From Nemertoderma westbladi (Eukaryota; Xenacoelomorpha; Nemertodermatida; Nemertodermatidae), in contig JAUCBJ010008122.1 of the NCBI GenBank assembly GCA_032718475.1, positions 26,889 to 90,888 of the forward strand: 64,000 nt of DNA. Reading direction: 5' to 3'. A program made the position numbers and the translations under genes. The notes beneath the pieces were generated by a model. The model had not been told where the DNA came from. It was given only the letters and a program-made list of their open reading frames with translations, and did no database searches. Of this stretch, positions 44,220-55,932 are shown piece after piece. Position 1 is the first letter of the stretch; the number at the start of each line of letters is the position of its first letter.

Positions 44220-46241
44220 TATTGTCGTAAAGGTCAAACGTGCCTATAACAGCCGAATTTACGCTTCAAGGGTCTGACGCTGCCTTCAAAAGTAAAACAA
44301 AGCACATTCCAGAACCAATCAAGATAGCCTGAAACAAAGTAACGCCTGTACAATAGGAATTGTATCAATCAGATGTTGCTAAACAACTGATGGACTTGGG
44401 TAATGCATTCAACATTTCGAATAATAACTGGACAGTTTCTACTTTAACTGAGTATGTTGAACGAATTCAAATGGTAATTAACAATTATTGTGCAGCTCTC
44501 CACCTACCCCCATTAAAGGTCAGACGCCAGACTAAGAATTAGATCGGTTGAACTACACGACAGATCTAAAACTTGCAAACAGCTTCATAATTTGAGGTTG
44601 AAAAACAACAAAAGTAATTCATGCATATACGGGGGCAATCATATAAACGCGATCTATACGCAGGATGGGGAACTGGTTGGTTAAATAAATTGTTGCCAGT
44701 AACATAAGAAAGAAGGCCAGCTATATGCACACAAACCCAAGGAAGTTTTGGTCCACCTTCAATGCAAAGCGCTCCAGTATCCCTTCACCAGCAGCTTACA
44801 TCGCAATTGAACCCGATCTGGTCTCAAACAATATTCAAGATGCCTCCTTTGATGAGTCCATTAATCAGATCGTGAATGACCTCAGAGTTTTACAGAACAA
44901 TGCAACCCTTCCTATTATTTCACCAGAAACAATCAGAAAAGCAATTTCTAGTTTGGGTAAAGGCAAATCTCCAGACGCATACTCGCTTGTAGTTGAACAC
45001 TTTTTACTTCTAGACTGCGATCTGATCTGTCGAACTATGGCTGATGTTATTAATATGTGTTTCAAATTAGGTGAAGTTCCACCTTGTTTCGGTAAAACTA
45101 TTGTAAACATGCTTGTACAAGGGCAAAGAAAGGGATCCACTGCTAAGCAAGTCCTATCTCCTCTGTTAGTATTTTTGGTAAGATCTTCGAATCTGTATTA
45201 CTCCACGAATTCATCCAAATTGCTGAAAACATCCCTAGCTCACAGTTTGCATACCGTCGAAAAATCGGGACAGATGTAATAATCAGTGGTGTTCTAGAAT
45301 TCCTTGAAGCACAACGAAAAAAGGGAACCAGTGTCTTCATATGTCAACTAGATATGTCGGGGGCTTTTAACAATGTAGAACTTAGTATACTCTTTAGAAG
45401 ATTAATGAATTATATCAACCCTCACATATTTTACAGTTTAGCTTTGTTGTCTTATTATATGCAAAATGTCGCTCATCTGAAATTTGGTGGTCTCATTAAC
45501 GACCATGGAATCAAGCTCATTGGAGGATTAAAACAAGGATCTTTGCTATCTCCGAATTTCTACACCAAGGGCGTGTTGGAGAAACTGAAAGAATCTGGTT
45601 TTGGAAAAAATCTTACCGATCTGTGGTTGGGATTTGTTGCATACGCTGATGACCTTCTAATCTGTGCAAGATCTGTTGCTGAGCTCGAGGTCATTACAGG
45701 TATAGTTATCGACAAACTGCAAGAATCAAAACTGGGAGTGGAGGACAGCAAAACTCGATGGAACTACTATCTTGGAAGCGGCTGTTTAAAATTTACTTCA
45801 AAAAACTACTTTTCTGAATATCGGGGGTACCTTGATCCCGCCTCACCCGAAACTGAACTTCCTTGGCTTCACATTACCGACTGGTCACGGCAACCACCTT
45901 CTGGAGTGTATCCAGTGTGTTTATCGTGCTTCCGATATTTTTCATCGCCGCTTCGCCATCGTCATTTGGACTGTGATACCGTCGGATTTCTTTGGCGCAT
46001 GATAGGAATACCATCTATCACCTACTCATTTCGGTTCTTGGCGGGATCACTTAGTAAAGTCGAAACCCGTAAATTAGAGATTGAGTATCGGAAGGCCCTG
46101 CGGGGTCTCATACTGGTCGGCCCCTACGTTAACAACCAGATCATTTACAATCTACTTGGGTCCCGCCCTCTACACAATGTGGTATACAAACAGTGCATAG
46201 GTACCATACTAAGAGTAACTCGGGATCCCAAGATAATATAG
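44220..46241 (+). pseudogene. Degenerate non-LTR reverse transcriptase (LINE)
   Basis: Plus-strand remnants in several frames. 44725-45140 encodes the pre-RT region (NPRKFWSTFNAKRS; AISSLGKGKSPDAYSLVVEH; CFKLGEVPPCF). After a frameshift at about 45140-45150, 45148-46241 continues with PISSVSIFGKIFES, SQFAYRRKIGTDVIISG, ICQLDMSGAFNNVELS, GGLKQGSLLSPNFY and FVAYADDLLICARS (Y-A-D-D catalytic motif), ending at a stop at 46241. The C-terminus has a Cys/His cluster, VCLSCFRYFSSPLRHRHLDC, possibly a zinc finger. Upstream frames such as 44360-44542 may be decayed coding sequence of the same element. Different from the LINE at 1.6-18.5 kb. The clade is not determined. Confidence 0.82.
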
Positions 46242-46519
46242 GGATCCTGAGTTACTATCTCGGGATCCCGAGTTAGTATCTCGGGATCCCGAGTTAGTAT
46301 CTCGGGATCCCTACTTATTATCTCGGGATCTCGAGTTACTATCTCGGGATCCCGAGTTTGTATCTCGGGATCCCTACTTATTATCTCGGGATCCCGAGTT
46401 ATTATCTCGGGATCCCGAGTTACTATCTCGGGATCCCTACTTATTATCTCGGGATCCCGAGTTATTATCTCGGGATCCCGAGTTACTATCTCGGGATCCC
46501 GACTTATTATCTCGAGATC
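46219..46519. repeat. 21-bp palindromic minisatellite, about 14-15 copies
   Basis: The unit is TATCTCGGGATCCCGAGTTA plus one base. It contains the 14-bp perfect palindrome CTCGGGATCCCGAG. A subset carries CCCTACTTAT instead of CCCGAGTTAC, in a partly regular alternation. The array overlaps the last codons of the adjacent LINE frame, so it may have grown from the LINE 3' end. Because 21 is a multiple of three, a heptapeptide-repeat frame (RDPEI(I/V)(S/T)) stays open on the minus strand; I regard it as an artefact. Confidence 0.92.
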
Positions 46520-46522
46520 CAC

Positions 46523-47077
46523 TTGTTTAATTGATCATTCGGAAACTAGAAACGCGGCGAGGTGGGTAGCGTGAAACGAACCTGCCCCCCCCCCCCACTT
46601 TTGACATTTTTTGAAAAACGTTTGGCCATATATAATAATATACGTACAGATTTGGAATCTTCGCAATTACGCCCACAAACACTAAGGATTCCCCAAAGGG
46701 ATTTGATTTTGGTAGTGCATTTTAAATGAACATTTTATCTACAAAATCACGTCCCTTTAGCGGTTGGTCCGGCTCCATAAACAACAAATAAATAAAAATA
46801 CCCATGCCATAATTTGCGGTATCTGCGTGGATTTTCCGGGGAAAAGATTTACGACTTAAGTTTGAATTAATAGAAATTATATTTATATATTAATTATGTA
46901 ACAAAATTATAATAATACACTGCTTTATTGATTGCATAAAGATGAAACTAGGAAAATGTGCGAATCTCTTTAGTCTTTATGTAGAAATTGCATGTCACAC
47001 CATTGGAATATATGATACATGCGCGTGACATACACTGGCTGGCTTCGCTTGCGTCTCCCGTAGCTTGTCCCATTTCC
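46523..47077. other. Intergenic, no gene recognised
   Basis: AT-rich spacer with a 12-base C run at 46585-46596. No coding region seen. Confidence 0.5.
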
Positions 47078-50000
47078 TGGGTCTCCCATCACCTACCATT
47101 CGGGTCTCCCATCTACTACCATTACTCGGGTCTCCCATCTCCCACCATTATTTGGGTCTCCCATCTCCTACTATTATCTCTCGGGTCTCCCATCTCCTAC
47201 CATTAATCGGGTCTCCCATCTCCTACCATTACTCGGGTCTCCCATCTCCTACCATTACTCGGGTCTCCCATCTGCTACCATTACTTGGGTCTCCCATCTG
47301 CTACCATTACTTGGGTCTCCCATATCTTACCATTACTCGGGTCTCCCATCTGCTACCATTACTTGGGTCTCCCATCTCTTACCATTACTCGGGTCTCCCA
47401 TCTGCTACCATTACTTGGGTCTCCCATCTCCTACCATTACTCGGGTCTCCCATCTGCTACCATTACTTGGGTCTCCCATCTCTTACCATTACTCGGGTCT
47501 CCCATCTGCTACCATTACTTGGGTCTCCCATCTCCTACCATTACTCGGGTCTCCCATCTGCTACCATTACTTGGGTCTCCCATATCTTACCATTACTCGG
47601 GTCTCCCATCTCTTACCATTAATCGGGTCTCCCATCTCCTACCATTACTCGGGTCTCCCATCTGCTACCATTACTTGGGTCTCCCATCTTCCACCATTAC
47701 TTGGGTCTCCCATCTCTTACCATTACTCGGGTCTCCCATCTCCTACCATTACTCGGGTCTCCCATCCCCTACCATTACTCGGGTCTCCCATCTCTTACCA
47801 TTACTTGGGTCTCCCATCTCCTACTATTATCACTCAGGTCTCCCATCTCCTACCATTACCCGGGTCTCCCATCTCTTACCATTAATCGGGTCTCCCATCT
47901 CCTACCATTACTCGGGTCTCCCATCTGCTACCATTACTTGGGTCTCCCATCTTCCACCATTACTTGGGTGTCCCATCTCGTACAATTACTTGGGTCTCCC
48001 ATATCTTACCATTACTCGGGTCTCTCATCTGCTACCATTACTTGGGTCTCCCATCTCTTAACTATTACTCGGGTCTCCCATCTGCTACCATTACTTGGGT
48101 CTCCCATCTCCTACCATTACTCGGGTCTCCCATCTGCTACCATTACTTGGGTGTCCCATATCTTACCATTACTCGGGTCTCCCATCTGCTACCATTACTT
48201 GGGTCTCCCATCTTCCACCATTACTTGGGTCTCCCATCTCTTACCATTACTCGGGTCTCCCATCTCCTACCATTACTCGGGTCTCCCATCTCCCACCATT
48301 ATTTGGGTCTCCCATCTCCTACTATTATTACTCGGGTCTCCCATCTCCTACCATTACTCGGGTCTCCCATCTCCTACCATTACTTGGGTCTCCCATCTCC
48401 TACTATTATTACTCGGGTCTCCCATCTCCTACCATTACTTGGGTCTCCCATCTCCCACCATTATTTGGGTCTCCCATCTCCTACTATTATTACTCGGGTC
48501 TCCCATCTCCTACCATTACTCGGGTCTCCCATCTCCTACCATTACTTGGGTCTCCCATCTCCCACCATTATTTGGGTCTCCCATCTCCTACCATTACTCG
48601 GGTCTCCCATCTCCTACCATTACTTGGGTCTCCCATCTCCCACCATTATTTGGGTCTCCCATCTCCTAGTATTATTACTCGGGTCTCCCATCTCCTACCA
48701 TTACTCGGGTCTCCCATCTCCTACCATTACTTGGGTCTCCCATCTCCCACCATTATTTGGGTCTCCCATCTCCTACCATTACTCGGGTCTCCCATCTCCT
48801 ACCATTACTCGGGTCTCCCATCTCCTACCATTACTTGGGTCTCCCATCTCCCACCATTATTTGGGTCTCCCATCTCCTAGTATTATTACTCGGGTCTCCC
48901 ATCTCCTACCATTACTCGGGTCTCCCATCTCCTACCATTACTTGGGTCTCCCATCTCTTACCATTACTCGGGTCTCCCATCTCCTACCATTACTCGGGTC
49001 TCCCATCTCCTACCATTACTCGGGTCTCCCATCTCCTACCATTACTCGGGTCTCCCATCTCCACCATTATGGGTTCCCATCTCCTACTCGGGTATCTCCT
49101 ACTCGGGTCTCCCATCTCCTACCATTACTCGGGTCTCCCATCTCCTACCATTACTTGGGTCTCCCATCTCCTACCATTACTTGGGTCTCCCATCTCTTAC
49201 CATTACTCGGGTCTCCCATCTCCTACCATTACTCGGGTCTCCCATCCCCTACCATTACTCGGGTCTCCCATCTCCTACCATTACTTGGGTCTCCCATCTC
49301 CCACCATTATTTGGGTCTCCCATCTCCTACTATTATTACTCGGGTCTCCCATCTCCCATCTCCTACTATTATTACTCGGGTCTCCCATCTCCCACCATCA
49401 TTTGGGTCTCCCATCTCCTACTATTATTACTCGGGTCTCCCATCTCCTACCATTACTCGGGTCTCCCATCTACTACCATTCCTTGGGTCTCCCATCACCT
49501 ACTATTATTACTCGGGTCTCCCATCTCCTACCATTACTTGGGTCTCCCATCTCTTACCATTACTCGGGTCTCCCATCTCCCACCATTACTTGGGTCTCCC
49601 ATCTCTTACCATTACTCGGGTCTCCCATCTCCTACTATTATTTCTCGGGTCTCCCATCTCCTACCATTACTCGGGTCTCCCATCTCCCACCATTACTCTG
49701 GTCTCCCATCTCCTACCATTACTCGGGTCTCCCATCTCCTACCATTACTCTGGTCTCCCATCTCCTACCATTACTCGGGTCTCCCATCTCCTACCATTAC
49801 TCTGGTCTCCCATCTCCTACCATTACTCGGGTCTCCCATCTCCTACCATTACTCGGGTCTCCCATCTCCTACCATTACTCGGGTCTCCCATCTCCTACCA
49901 TTACTCGGGTCTCCCATCTCCTACCATTACTCGGGTCTCCCATCTCCTACCATTACTTGGGTGTCCCATTTCCTACCATTACTCGGGTCTCCCATCTCGT

Positions 50001-50150
50001 ACCATTACTTGGGTCTCCCATCTCGTACCATTACTTGGGTGTCCCATTTCCTACCATTACTTGGGTCTCCCATATCCTACCATTACTTGGGTCTCCCATC
50101 TCCTACCATTATTTGGGTCTCCCATCTCCTACCATTACTCGGGTCTCCCA
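47078..50150. repeat. 26-bp minisatellite array, about 118 copies
   Basis: Head-to-tail copies of GGGTCTCCCATCTCCTACCA plus TTACTC. Common variants are CTGCTACC, CTCTTACC, CTCCCACC, TTACTTGGG and an expanded TACTATTATTACT. The plus strand is strongly pyrimidine-rich and free of stops in long stretches of all three frames, giving frames up to 758 codons with a 26-residue periodicity (LGSPISYHYSGLPSPTITRV). The array ends about 55 bp before the MED23 stop codon, so the MED23 3' untranslated region must be very short or run into the array. Confidence 0.95.
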
Positions 50151-50204
50151 TTTTCCTCATATTCGCCGTCTCTACCTACCCACATGGTCCCGAGTTCAAC
50201 CCCA

Positions 50205-51511
50205 CTACCCCACCATAGAATCCGCCTGCTTCCCCATTAGGAACCTCAACCGGTTGAACAACTTGGGCTTGAGACTGGGCCGCACCCGCTCGACGTCCTG
50301 TTTGGTTTCGTCTCCGGCGAACATGTACTTGACGTGGTAGAGAAAGTCGGCGACATCGTCCAACGACCCGTCCTCGATTCCCGATCGCTGTTCCACGCGC
50401 GAGATCATATCGTAGACTTCGGAGACGGACTCAAACAGCAACCGGGAGCGTTCGGCGTTGAACCGAATGAGCACCGGGCCGACCAACTCCATCACAAAGA
50501 CCAACTGCGTCGAGTTGAACACAACCGGTTTCAATCGGTCCCGTAACACTACCGGAATATCGCTGATAAATCCCATGTTTCCTAGAGACCAAACAACCTG
50601 GATCAAAGTCATACACAGTCTGGGGAAACGCATGGAGCCAGATTGGTCGCCGAATGGAGCGGTGGGTGGACCCAATGAACCCGACGGGTCACCTGATAGA
50701 CCCAACAAACCCGACGGGTCAGCCACCTCCAACGAACTAGGAAGGTCCCGAATTACGTCTACCAACTTCCCATAAAGGAAATCGAGGTAAGAATCCGGCA
50801 GAGTCGTTAACAACTGAGCGACAGCGTTGATCCACTCCATAGACTCATCCGTCGAGCTCCCATTGGCTGCCACGAGAGCCAATAAGGTGGCCGCGACCTC
50901 TCCGTCGCTCAGCGGGAGGGCCATTAGCTCGACGCACACACAGTGTAGCAGATGGTAAGCGAAGTTGGGGAACTCGTGAAAGCGCCAGTCGACGCCGGGG
51001 GTACACGGGGACCCGTTAGAAGCCAGGGTCTCCACCAGGGGGCTAATCAACCGCGAGAAATACTCGCTAGATGGAGCCCATCTTGGAGTAGTATCTGTCT
51101 GTGGCGTCTTAGAGTAATCGAAAAACTCAGGAGTGACGTAAGCCACGCCTTTGTGACTGTGACGTAATGAGTTTGTTATGACGTGAACGAGTTTGCGGCG
51201 CAACCCCTGTTTCTCCTGGAGGATTCTGTGGTAGTAGTGGAGGGAGTTGTAGAGGAAGGTGATGGGTCTGGGATGGGCGGTGTAGAGGGCCCCGAGATGG
51301 TCGAGTAGGGCGTCGAGGCTGCCGTGCATCGCAGGTAACTCTATGAGGCGGTGGATGATGACGTCAAAGACTGGCAGGAAGCGGAGACATACATTGGAGA
51401 TGTAGGAGGGAAGGTAGTCCGAGTTGGTTGGGGGGTCGGAGGGAGGGTTGCTAGGGGCAGGTTGGTCCGGTGGTGCGGTATCAATAATAGAATCCGTCTC
51501 AGATTTTATTA
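50205..51511 (-). CDS. MED23: Mediator subunit 23, second coding exon (C-terminal third)
   Basis: Encodes the C-terminal about 435 residues of MED23: YISNVCLRFLPVFDVIIHR, LDALLDHLGALYTAHPRPIT, LYNSLHYYHRIL, RRKLVHVITNSL, DWRFHEFPN, CVELMALPLSDGEV and DFLYHVKYMFAGD, ending LKPKLFNRLRFLMGKQ. These follow the conserved metazoan MED23 order (human MED23 has NVCLRFLPVFDIVIHRFLEL and DFLYHMKYMFTGD). The acceptor AG at 51513-51512 (ATGTTTAG followed by TAATAAAATC) is phase 1 and compatible with the donor after 52784. MED23 is a tail-module subunit of Mediator, which links activators such as ELK1 to RNA polymerase II in the nucleus. The open frame continues upstream to 51563, but that part is likely intronic. 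The exact splice sites are predictions. Confidence 0.93.
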
Positions 51512-52783
51512 CTAAACATAAAATTGAATTTTCGTCAAATATAAGGCTATAAGAGGATGCCAATTTATATTAAGATAAGAATAATTTTTAGAAATAGAAA
51601 TGCAAAAAGATTCAACATGTACTATATTTACTACAGACAATAAATATTTAGTCTTCATTTTTCATATTATAACTTTAACAAACACCTACCGGTAAATCCC
51701 CCACCATTTTATTTTTTCAAATCAGAATTCATCCAATCCAATGACAACTAATTGGTAACTATGGTAACTCCCAAAAATGAAACTGAAACCTGTTCATTCT
51801 CCTCTCCTTTAATTGATAATGTAATATTGGTTATTGAGACGGAGTATTAATTTGCCGTGATGGGATTCCCCCCACCCCCCATATTAATTTGCCGTGATGG
51901 GATTCCCCCCACCCCCCATATTAATTTGCCGCGATGGGATTCCCCCCACCCCCCATATTAATTTGCCGCGATGGGATTCCCCCCACCCCCCATATTAATT
52001 TGCCGTGATGGGATTCCCCCCACCCCCCATTATTTCGTACCATTATGACTGAACTGGTCCAATTTTAAATTTTAAACTTATTTCGTTACAACAAGCCATA
52101 GTTTCTATTTACCAGTACTCGAGCAAAGCTAAACAAAGAAAAATAAAATATGCAATAAATTGTATTTATTTGTATTGAATTAATGAGTTTCGCACAACGA
52201 AATCGTGCAGCGCGACACTTTCCGCGGCATTTTCCATCAGTATATTATGGGGCGCCATTCTGGTCAATTCTGGCGAGATGTCATTCTCGCAGCGAGATGT
52301 CATTCTCGCAGCGAGATCTATTACAGTAGGTTCCTGGGAAATGCTGGCCACCTGAATGGTTTTTAAGTTATACAGTAGTGTGTCGAGTTGAGAAGATACT
52401 TTTCTCATGTTTTTTTTCTGACCAAAAATTTCAAAAAACATTTCTCGTAGCCAGTATTGACAATCGATTCCCTATCAAAAATAACGCAAAAAAACTTGGG
52501 GGGGGGGGGTATTTTTTTTTTTAGATCCTACGTTATCGTTGGGGGGGGGGGGGGGGGGGGGGCGTACACCTAACAGGATATTATCTCGTTATTTAATTCA
52601 ATTTTAATTTATTTAGGAGATTTAGTAAATATTGATTTATGTCTAAACAACGCGTTTGAATTATCCGGATATCTCGCGGAAGTATTACTTGCTAAACAGG
52701 ATTACTTTAATACGGCTTGTTGAAAATAAATAAATTGAAATAGTAAATTCTAGCAAGGCCACTAACAGTAAGAAACAACTAAC
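51512..52783 (-). other. Predicted MED23 intron
   Basis: A 1272-bp gap between the two MED23 coding blocks, with a GT donor at 52783-52782 (CTG followed by GTTAGT) and an AG acceptor at 51513-51512. An alternative donor inside CGAGGTGATT a few codons earlier has the same phase. The intron carries a 37-bp minisatellite (51846-52030), a duplicated CGCAGCGAGATGTCATTCT segment near 52280-52310 and G runs at 52498-52509 and 52541-52562. Confidence 0.75.
51846..52030. repeat. 37-bp minisatellite in the MED23 intron, 5 copies
   Basis: Unit ATTAATTTGCC(G/A)(T/C)GATGGG followed by ATTCCCCCCACCCCCCAT. A diverged single copy with similar flanks (TTGAGGCGGAATATAAATT, then a C run) lies at about 56190-56297, so the array probably expanded from one copy of a dispersed repeat. 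Confidence 0.9.
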
Positions 52784-55688
52784 CAGCAGTTGAATCACCT
52801 CGCAATCCCTCGTAATAGAGTCTATCCTGGTAGACATTGACGAAGGGCTGCTGGACGTGGTTGAAATAATCCAGGGTCTCGTGGGGGCGGGCGACGTAGG
52901 ATTCTACGAAGGCTGTAACCCGGTTACGGAACTCGTTAGGAATGAGCAGAAGGAACTGGACCATAATGAAAACAACCTGGGACTCGTTACCCTCGTGCGC
53001 ACGGAAGACCAAATGGAGAAGGAAGTCGTCCAGAGTGAACAAGTTGTAGCGCCAGATGAGATCGTTTAGTATGAAGACGTACTTGGTGATGAGGACTTTG
53101 GTGCCGACCTTGGATGTGAACTCGTGGACGAGATAGTCGCAGAAGAAACGGATGTGTGGGGCCATTCCGACGGAGCGGACGGCCTTCATCGCGGCCGCGG
53201 CAATGGGAGGAATGGATTCTGTGTCGACGAGAAGTCGCCACAGCACGCACAACAGACAGGGAGACTGGGGGACCGAGTAGTAAGCGACTAGTTCCGATTC
53301 CGAGCTCAATGATTCCCATTTACGGTACTCGACGTCAACAGTCTGGAGAATCTGTTCGCGAGACGGGATCGGTTTCATCGTCTGTCGAAGGAAAGTCTGT
53401 AGACTTTGGGGAAAACAAGATAAAACCCAGGAGGTAAAAGCGAAAGGAGTGGAGGTCATTACCTTCTGCAGGATCTCGTGGCACCAACCTACAGTGATCT
53501 CCACACCATTGGAGACCATAGTCTTCGCCAGGGTGAGTACCAGTAGTTTGTTGAGTTCCTCGCTGTCCGTGGCAATGAGACAACTCACGTCCACATCGGG
53601 ACGGGTCAACACCGAGCTGAGTTCGTAGCTGTCCAACCCGAGGAGAACGGAGAGACGGGCGGATTCGAGATGGAGGAGGAGTTGGGGGTGGTTGATGAGT
53701 GGTGCGAGTCGGTTGAGGGCGCCCAGTAGGGGAATCATAGCGCGTGGATGGGAGTGGGGGGAGCGGTGGGTGAAGAGTTCGAGCAGAACGTGGAGGGCCG
53801 GGTAGCAACGGGACTTAGCGAGGTTGCTAAGGAGGTCGGTAGTGACGACCACCTTAATGGCGAAGACATCCGTCTCCGAGTAGCAGAATAATCGGGATAA
53901 TGTCTCTATGAGAGCGGGAGGAGGGTAGACCCATAGGTTGCTGGGTGTTGATTGGCCTTCAGGAGCAGACTGGTTGCTAGGGTATTTTTTAAGGCGACCC
54001 TGTAGATGAAAGACAATGTACATCTTTAGGTAGACGGACATTGAGTCTATTAGCTGTACACTGAGTGGTTGAGTTATATCGAGCAGCGGCGGGGCGTCGG
54101 CCAGACGTATTACTGACGCCTCCAGCGGCCGTTCTGGAACCGGACACACACGGTCTAGGATCAATCCAGCCGCACGTTCGAACTGCCACGAGTTCGTCGA
54201 GTAAATCGAGTTGCAGACGAGTATAAGCGAGTGGATATCGGCGTCGAGGTTCTGGGCGGCCACGACGCTTCTAACGAAATCAACCGATTTACTCAGAGAT
54301 TTCGGTGGGCGAATCATCTCGATACACCCGGGGTTATCCGCCTCTACTTTAGATAAAACTACGCACCACAAGGAGGCGCTGGAGAGTTCCTTCATAGCCG
54401 AAACCGAGTCGCAAGAGTGATTATCTTCGGCGGAAGTTTCACCATCTACGATACGAATTGAATCTCCATAAAGTAACTTAACTAATTCAAAGACAGACAG
54501 ACAATCGTTGACTGGAAGTTTCGGAAGAATCTGAGTGATACAATGAGCGATAAGAGACAGAATTCTACAACGACCAGATACGGAAACTATCGGCTTATCA
54601 GTTTTATTAATATGATTAATTAACCCGATAATTAAGTCTTTCATGCTAATCCACTGTTGTTGTATGTAAGTGAGTAATTGGCTCTCCACTGCATCTAATT
54701 CATTGAGCCATTGGCCTTCCCCAGTTAGGTAACTAAAAAGAATGTCTACGAGGATTTTCTCGAGATGAAGCCACCTGTCTTTATGGATTTTACCAGATGA
54801 TAGCAGTTTTATCAAGGATTCGTAGCTGAACATCTGACTGACTACATACCTTAGTAACGCCTCTTGCGGGGCGAGATGAACTGGACTGTATGGGAGACTG
54901 CCTTTACGGACTATCTGTAAGGTGTCGCTATCGATATGGTAGTTAATACTTATAGGAAAGCTGGGAGCCACAACCGGTTTTAGTTTGTTACGATACGGGA
55001 TAGTTAGGGATTTAGTTAAAGGCCGGAAAGAATCCACTAACTCTAGAATAGGTTTAGCAATAAGTGGGTGAACTTTGTTCTCACTTACTTTACTGTAGTC
55101 GCCCATAATCGGGTAAATACGGATGATTTCTGCGAGTGCCAGGTAGCTTGGCATCAGACAAGTATCGCGGCTAATTAAGTAAGTAAATAAGGTTGATATT
55201 GCTGAGTATTGCGGTTTAGACGAAGGAGTGCAGTTAGATGGTAGAATACAAATAATATTAATAAGAGACTTAACGAGATCGCGGGATTCTTTGTAGCTCA
55301 GTAAGGGTAGGAGTTTGGTGACTACTTCCATTGTTCGTAACCAGACGTCCTTAGCTGTATACACTAATGCAGGGTTGTCTAGCAACGATGTACACACCGG
55401 CTTAGCGGGGACCACTCCCGATTCGGCAGTGTGGCAGAGCAACTCTATTAATAAGGTTCGATTGCCGCGTCGTGGTTGCTCGTTTATTATTCGCATGTAC
55501 GTGTCGATAGCCGCTTCGTGGGTCTCCGGCGGGAGGGACATCCAGATGGTTTTAAACTCCCCTGAGAAACAACTGAGTTTATCGGTTGGCGACGGCCTCA
55601 CAAACATACCACTGAACGCATCTTCAAGGAGGTCCATCTGAAAGGCGTCGTTCATTATAGTTCTTATCCTTTTCTCAAATTCCTCCAT
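52784..55688 (-). CDS. MED23: Mediator subunit 23, first coding exon (N-terminal two thirds)
   Basis: One uninterrupted exon of 968 codons. It matches MED23 throughout: the N-terminus has EDAFSGMF and LPPETHEAAIDTYMRII; then SLPYSPVHLAPQEALLRYVV (about 265-285); EYRKWESLSSESE (about 787); FFCDYLVHEF; ILNDLIWRYNLFTLDD; AHEGNESQVVFIMVQFLLL (about 897) followed by PNEFRNRVTAFVES; and YQDRLYYEGL at the end. With exon 2 the predicted protein is 1403 residues, close to the 1368 of the human protein. The start at 55688 gives an N-terminus that aligns with the family. The fused length (4212 nt including stop) is a multiple of three. Such a long intronless stretch is unusual for MED23, which has many introns in vertebrates. 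No frameshift or premature stop is visible, so the gene looks functional. Confidence 0.95.
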
Positions 55689-55932
55689 TACAGTACCGGT
55701 ATTACAGTATTGGAGATCGTCTCCGTTCAGTCGTTACGTATAACAGTATAACATATAACAGTATAAATACTGCAATATCGAAAAAAACTTTAGAGATTGA
55801 TGACGATTGAAATAGACGCTTATCGGTGTAGCGACGGTAGGAATCAGTGAGATAATATAATAATTCGCCTTTGTTTTATGCTGGCGCTGTACAATACCGG
55901 TACCGGTATCGTTACAGGTATACACTACCCAG
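55689..55932. other. Short MED23 upstream region up to the hAT insertion
   Basis: Only about 245 bp separate the MED23 start codon from an hAT-like element, so the promoter is compact or lies partly in the element. Contains ACCGGTACCGGTA near 55895-55908. No clear TATA box could be assigned. Confidence 0.4.

Noticed and set aside
46145-46522. Minus-strand 125-codon frame of RDPEI heptapeptides
   Set aside because: It comes from the 21-bp palindromic minisatellite, whose period is a multiple of three. Its C-terminal part is antisense of the LINE reverse transcriptase.
47065-50340. Very long plus-strand frames (up to 758 codons) of LGSPISYHYSGLPSPT repeats
   Set aside because: All three frames are open in the 26-bp minisatellite because the unit lacks stops. 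Overlapping frames of equal quality and perfect periodicity point to a repeat artefact. The longest one runs into MED23 antisense sequence.
52166-52441. 91-codon minus-strand frame inside the MED23 intron
   Set aside because: No similarity to the MED23 region that should follow LYYEGL. It contains a duplicated noncoding-looking segment, and the flanking exons join in phase without it. An alternative exon cannot be excluded without RNA data.
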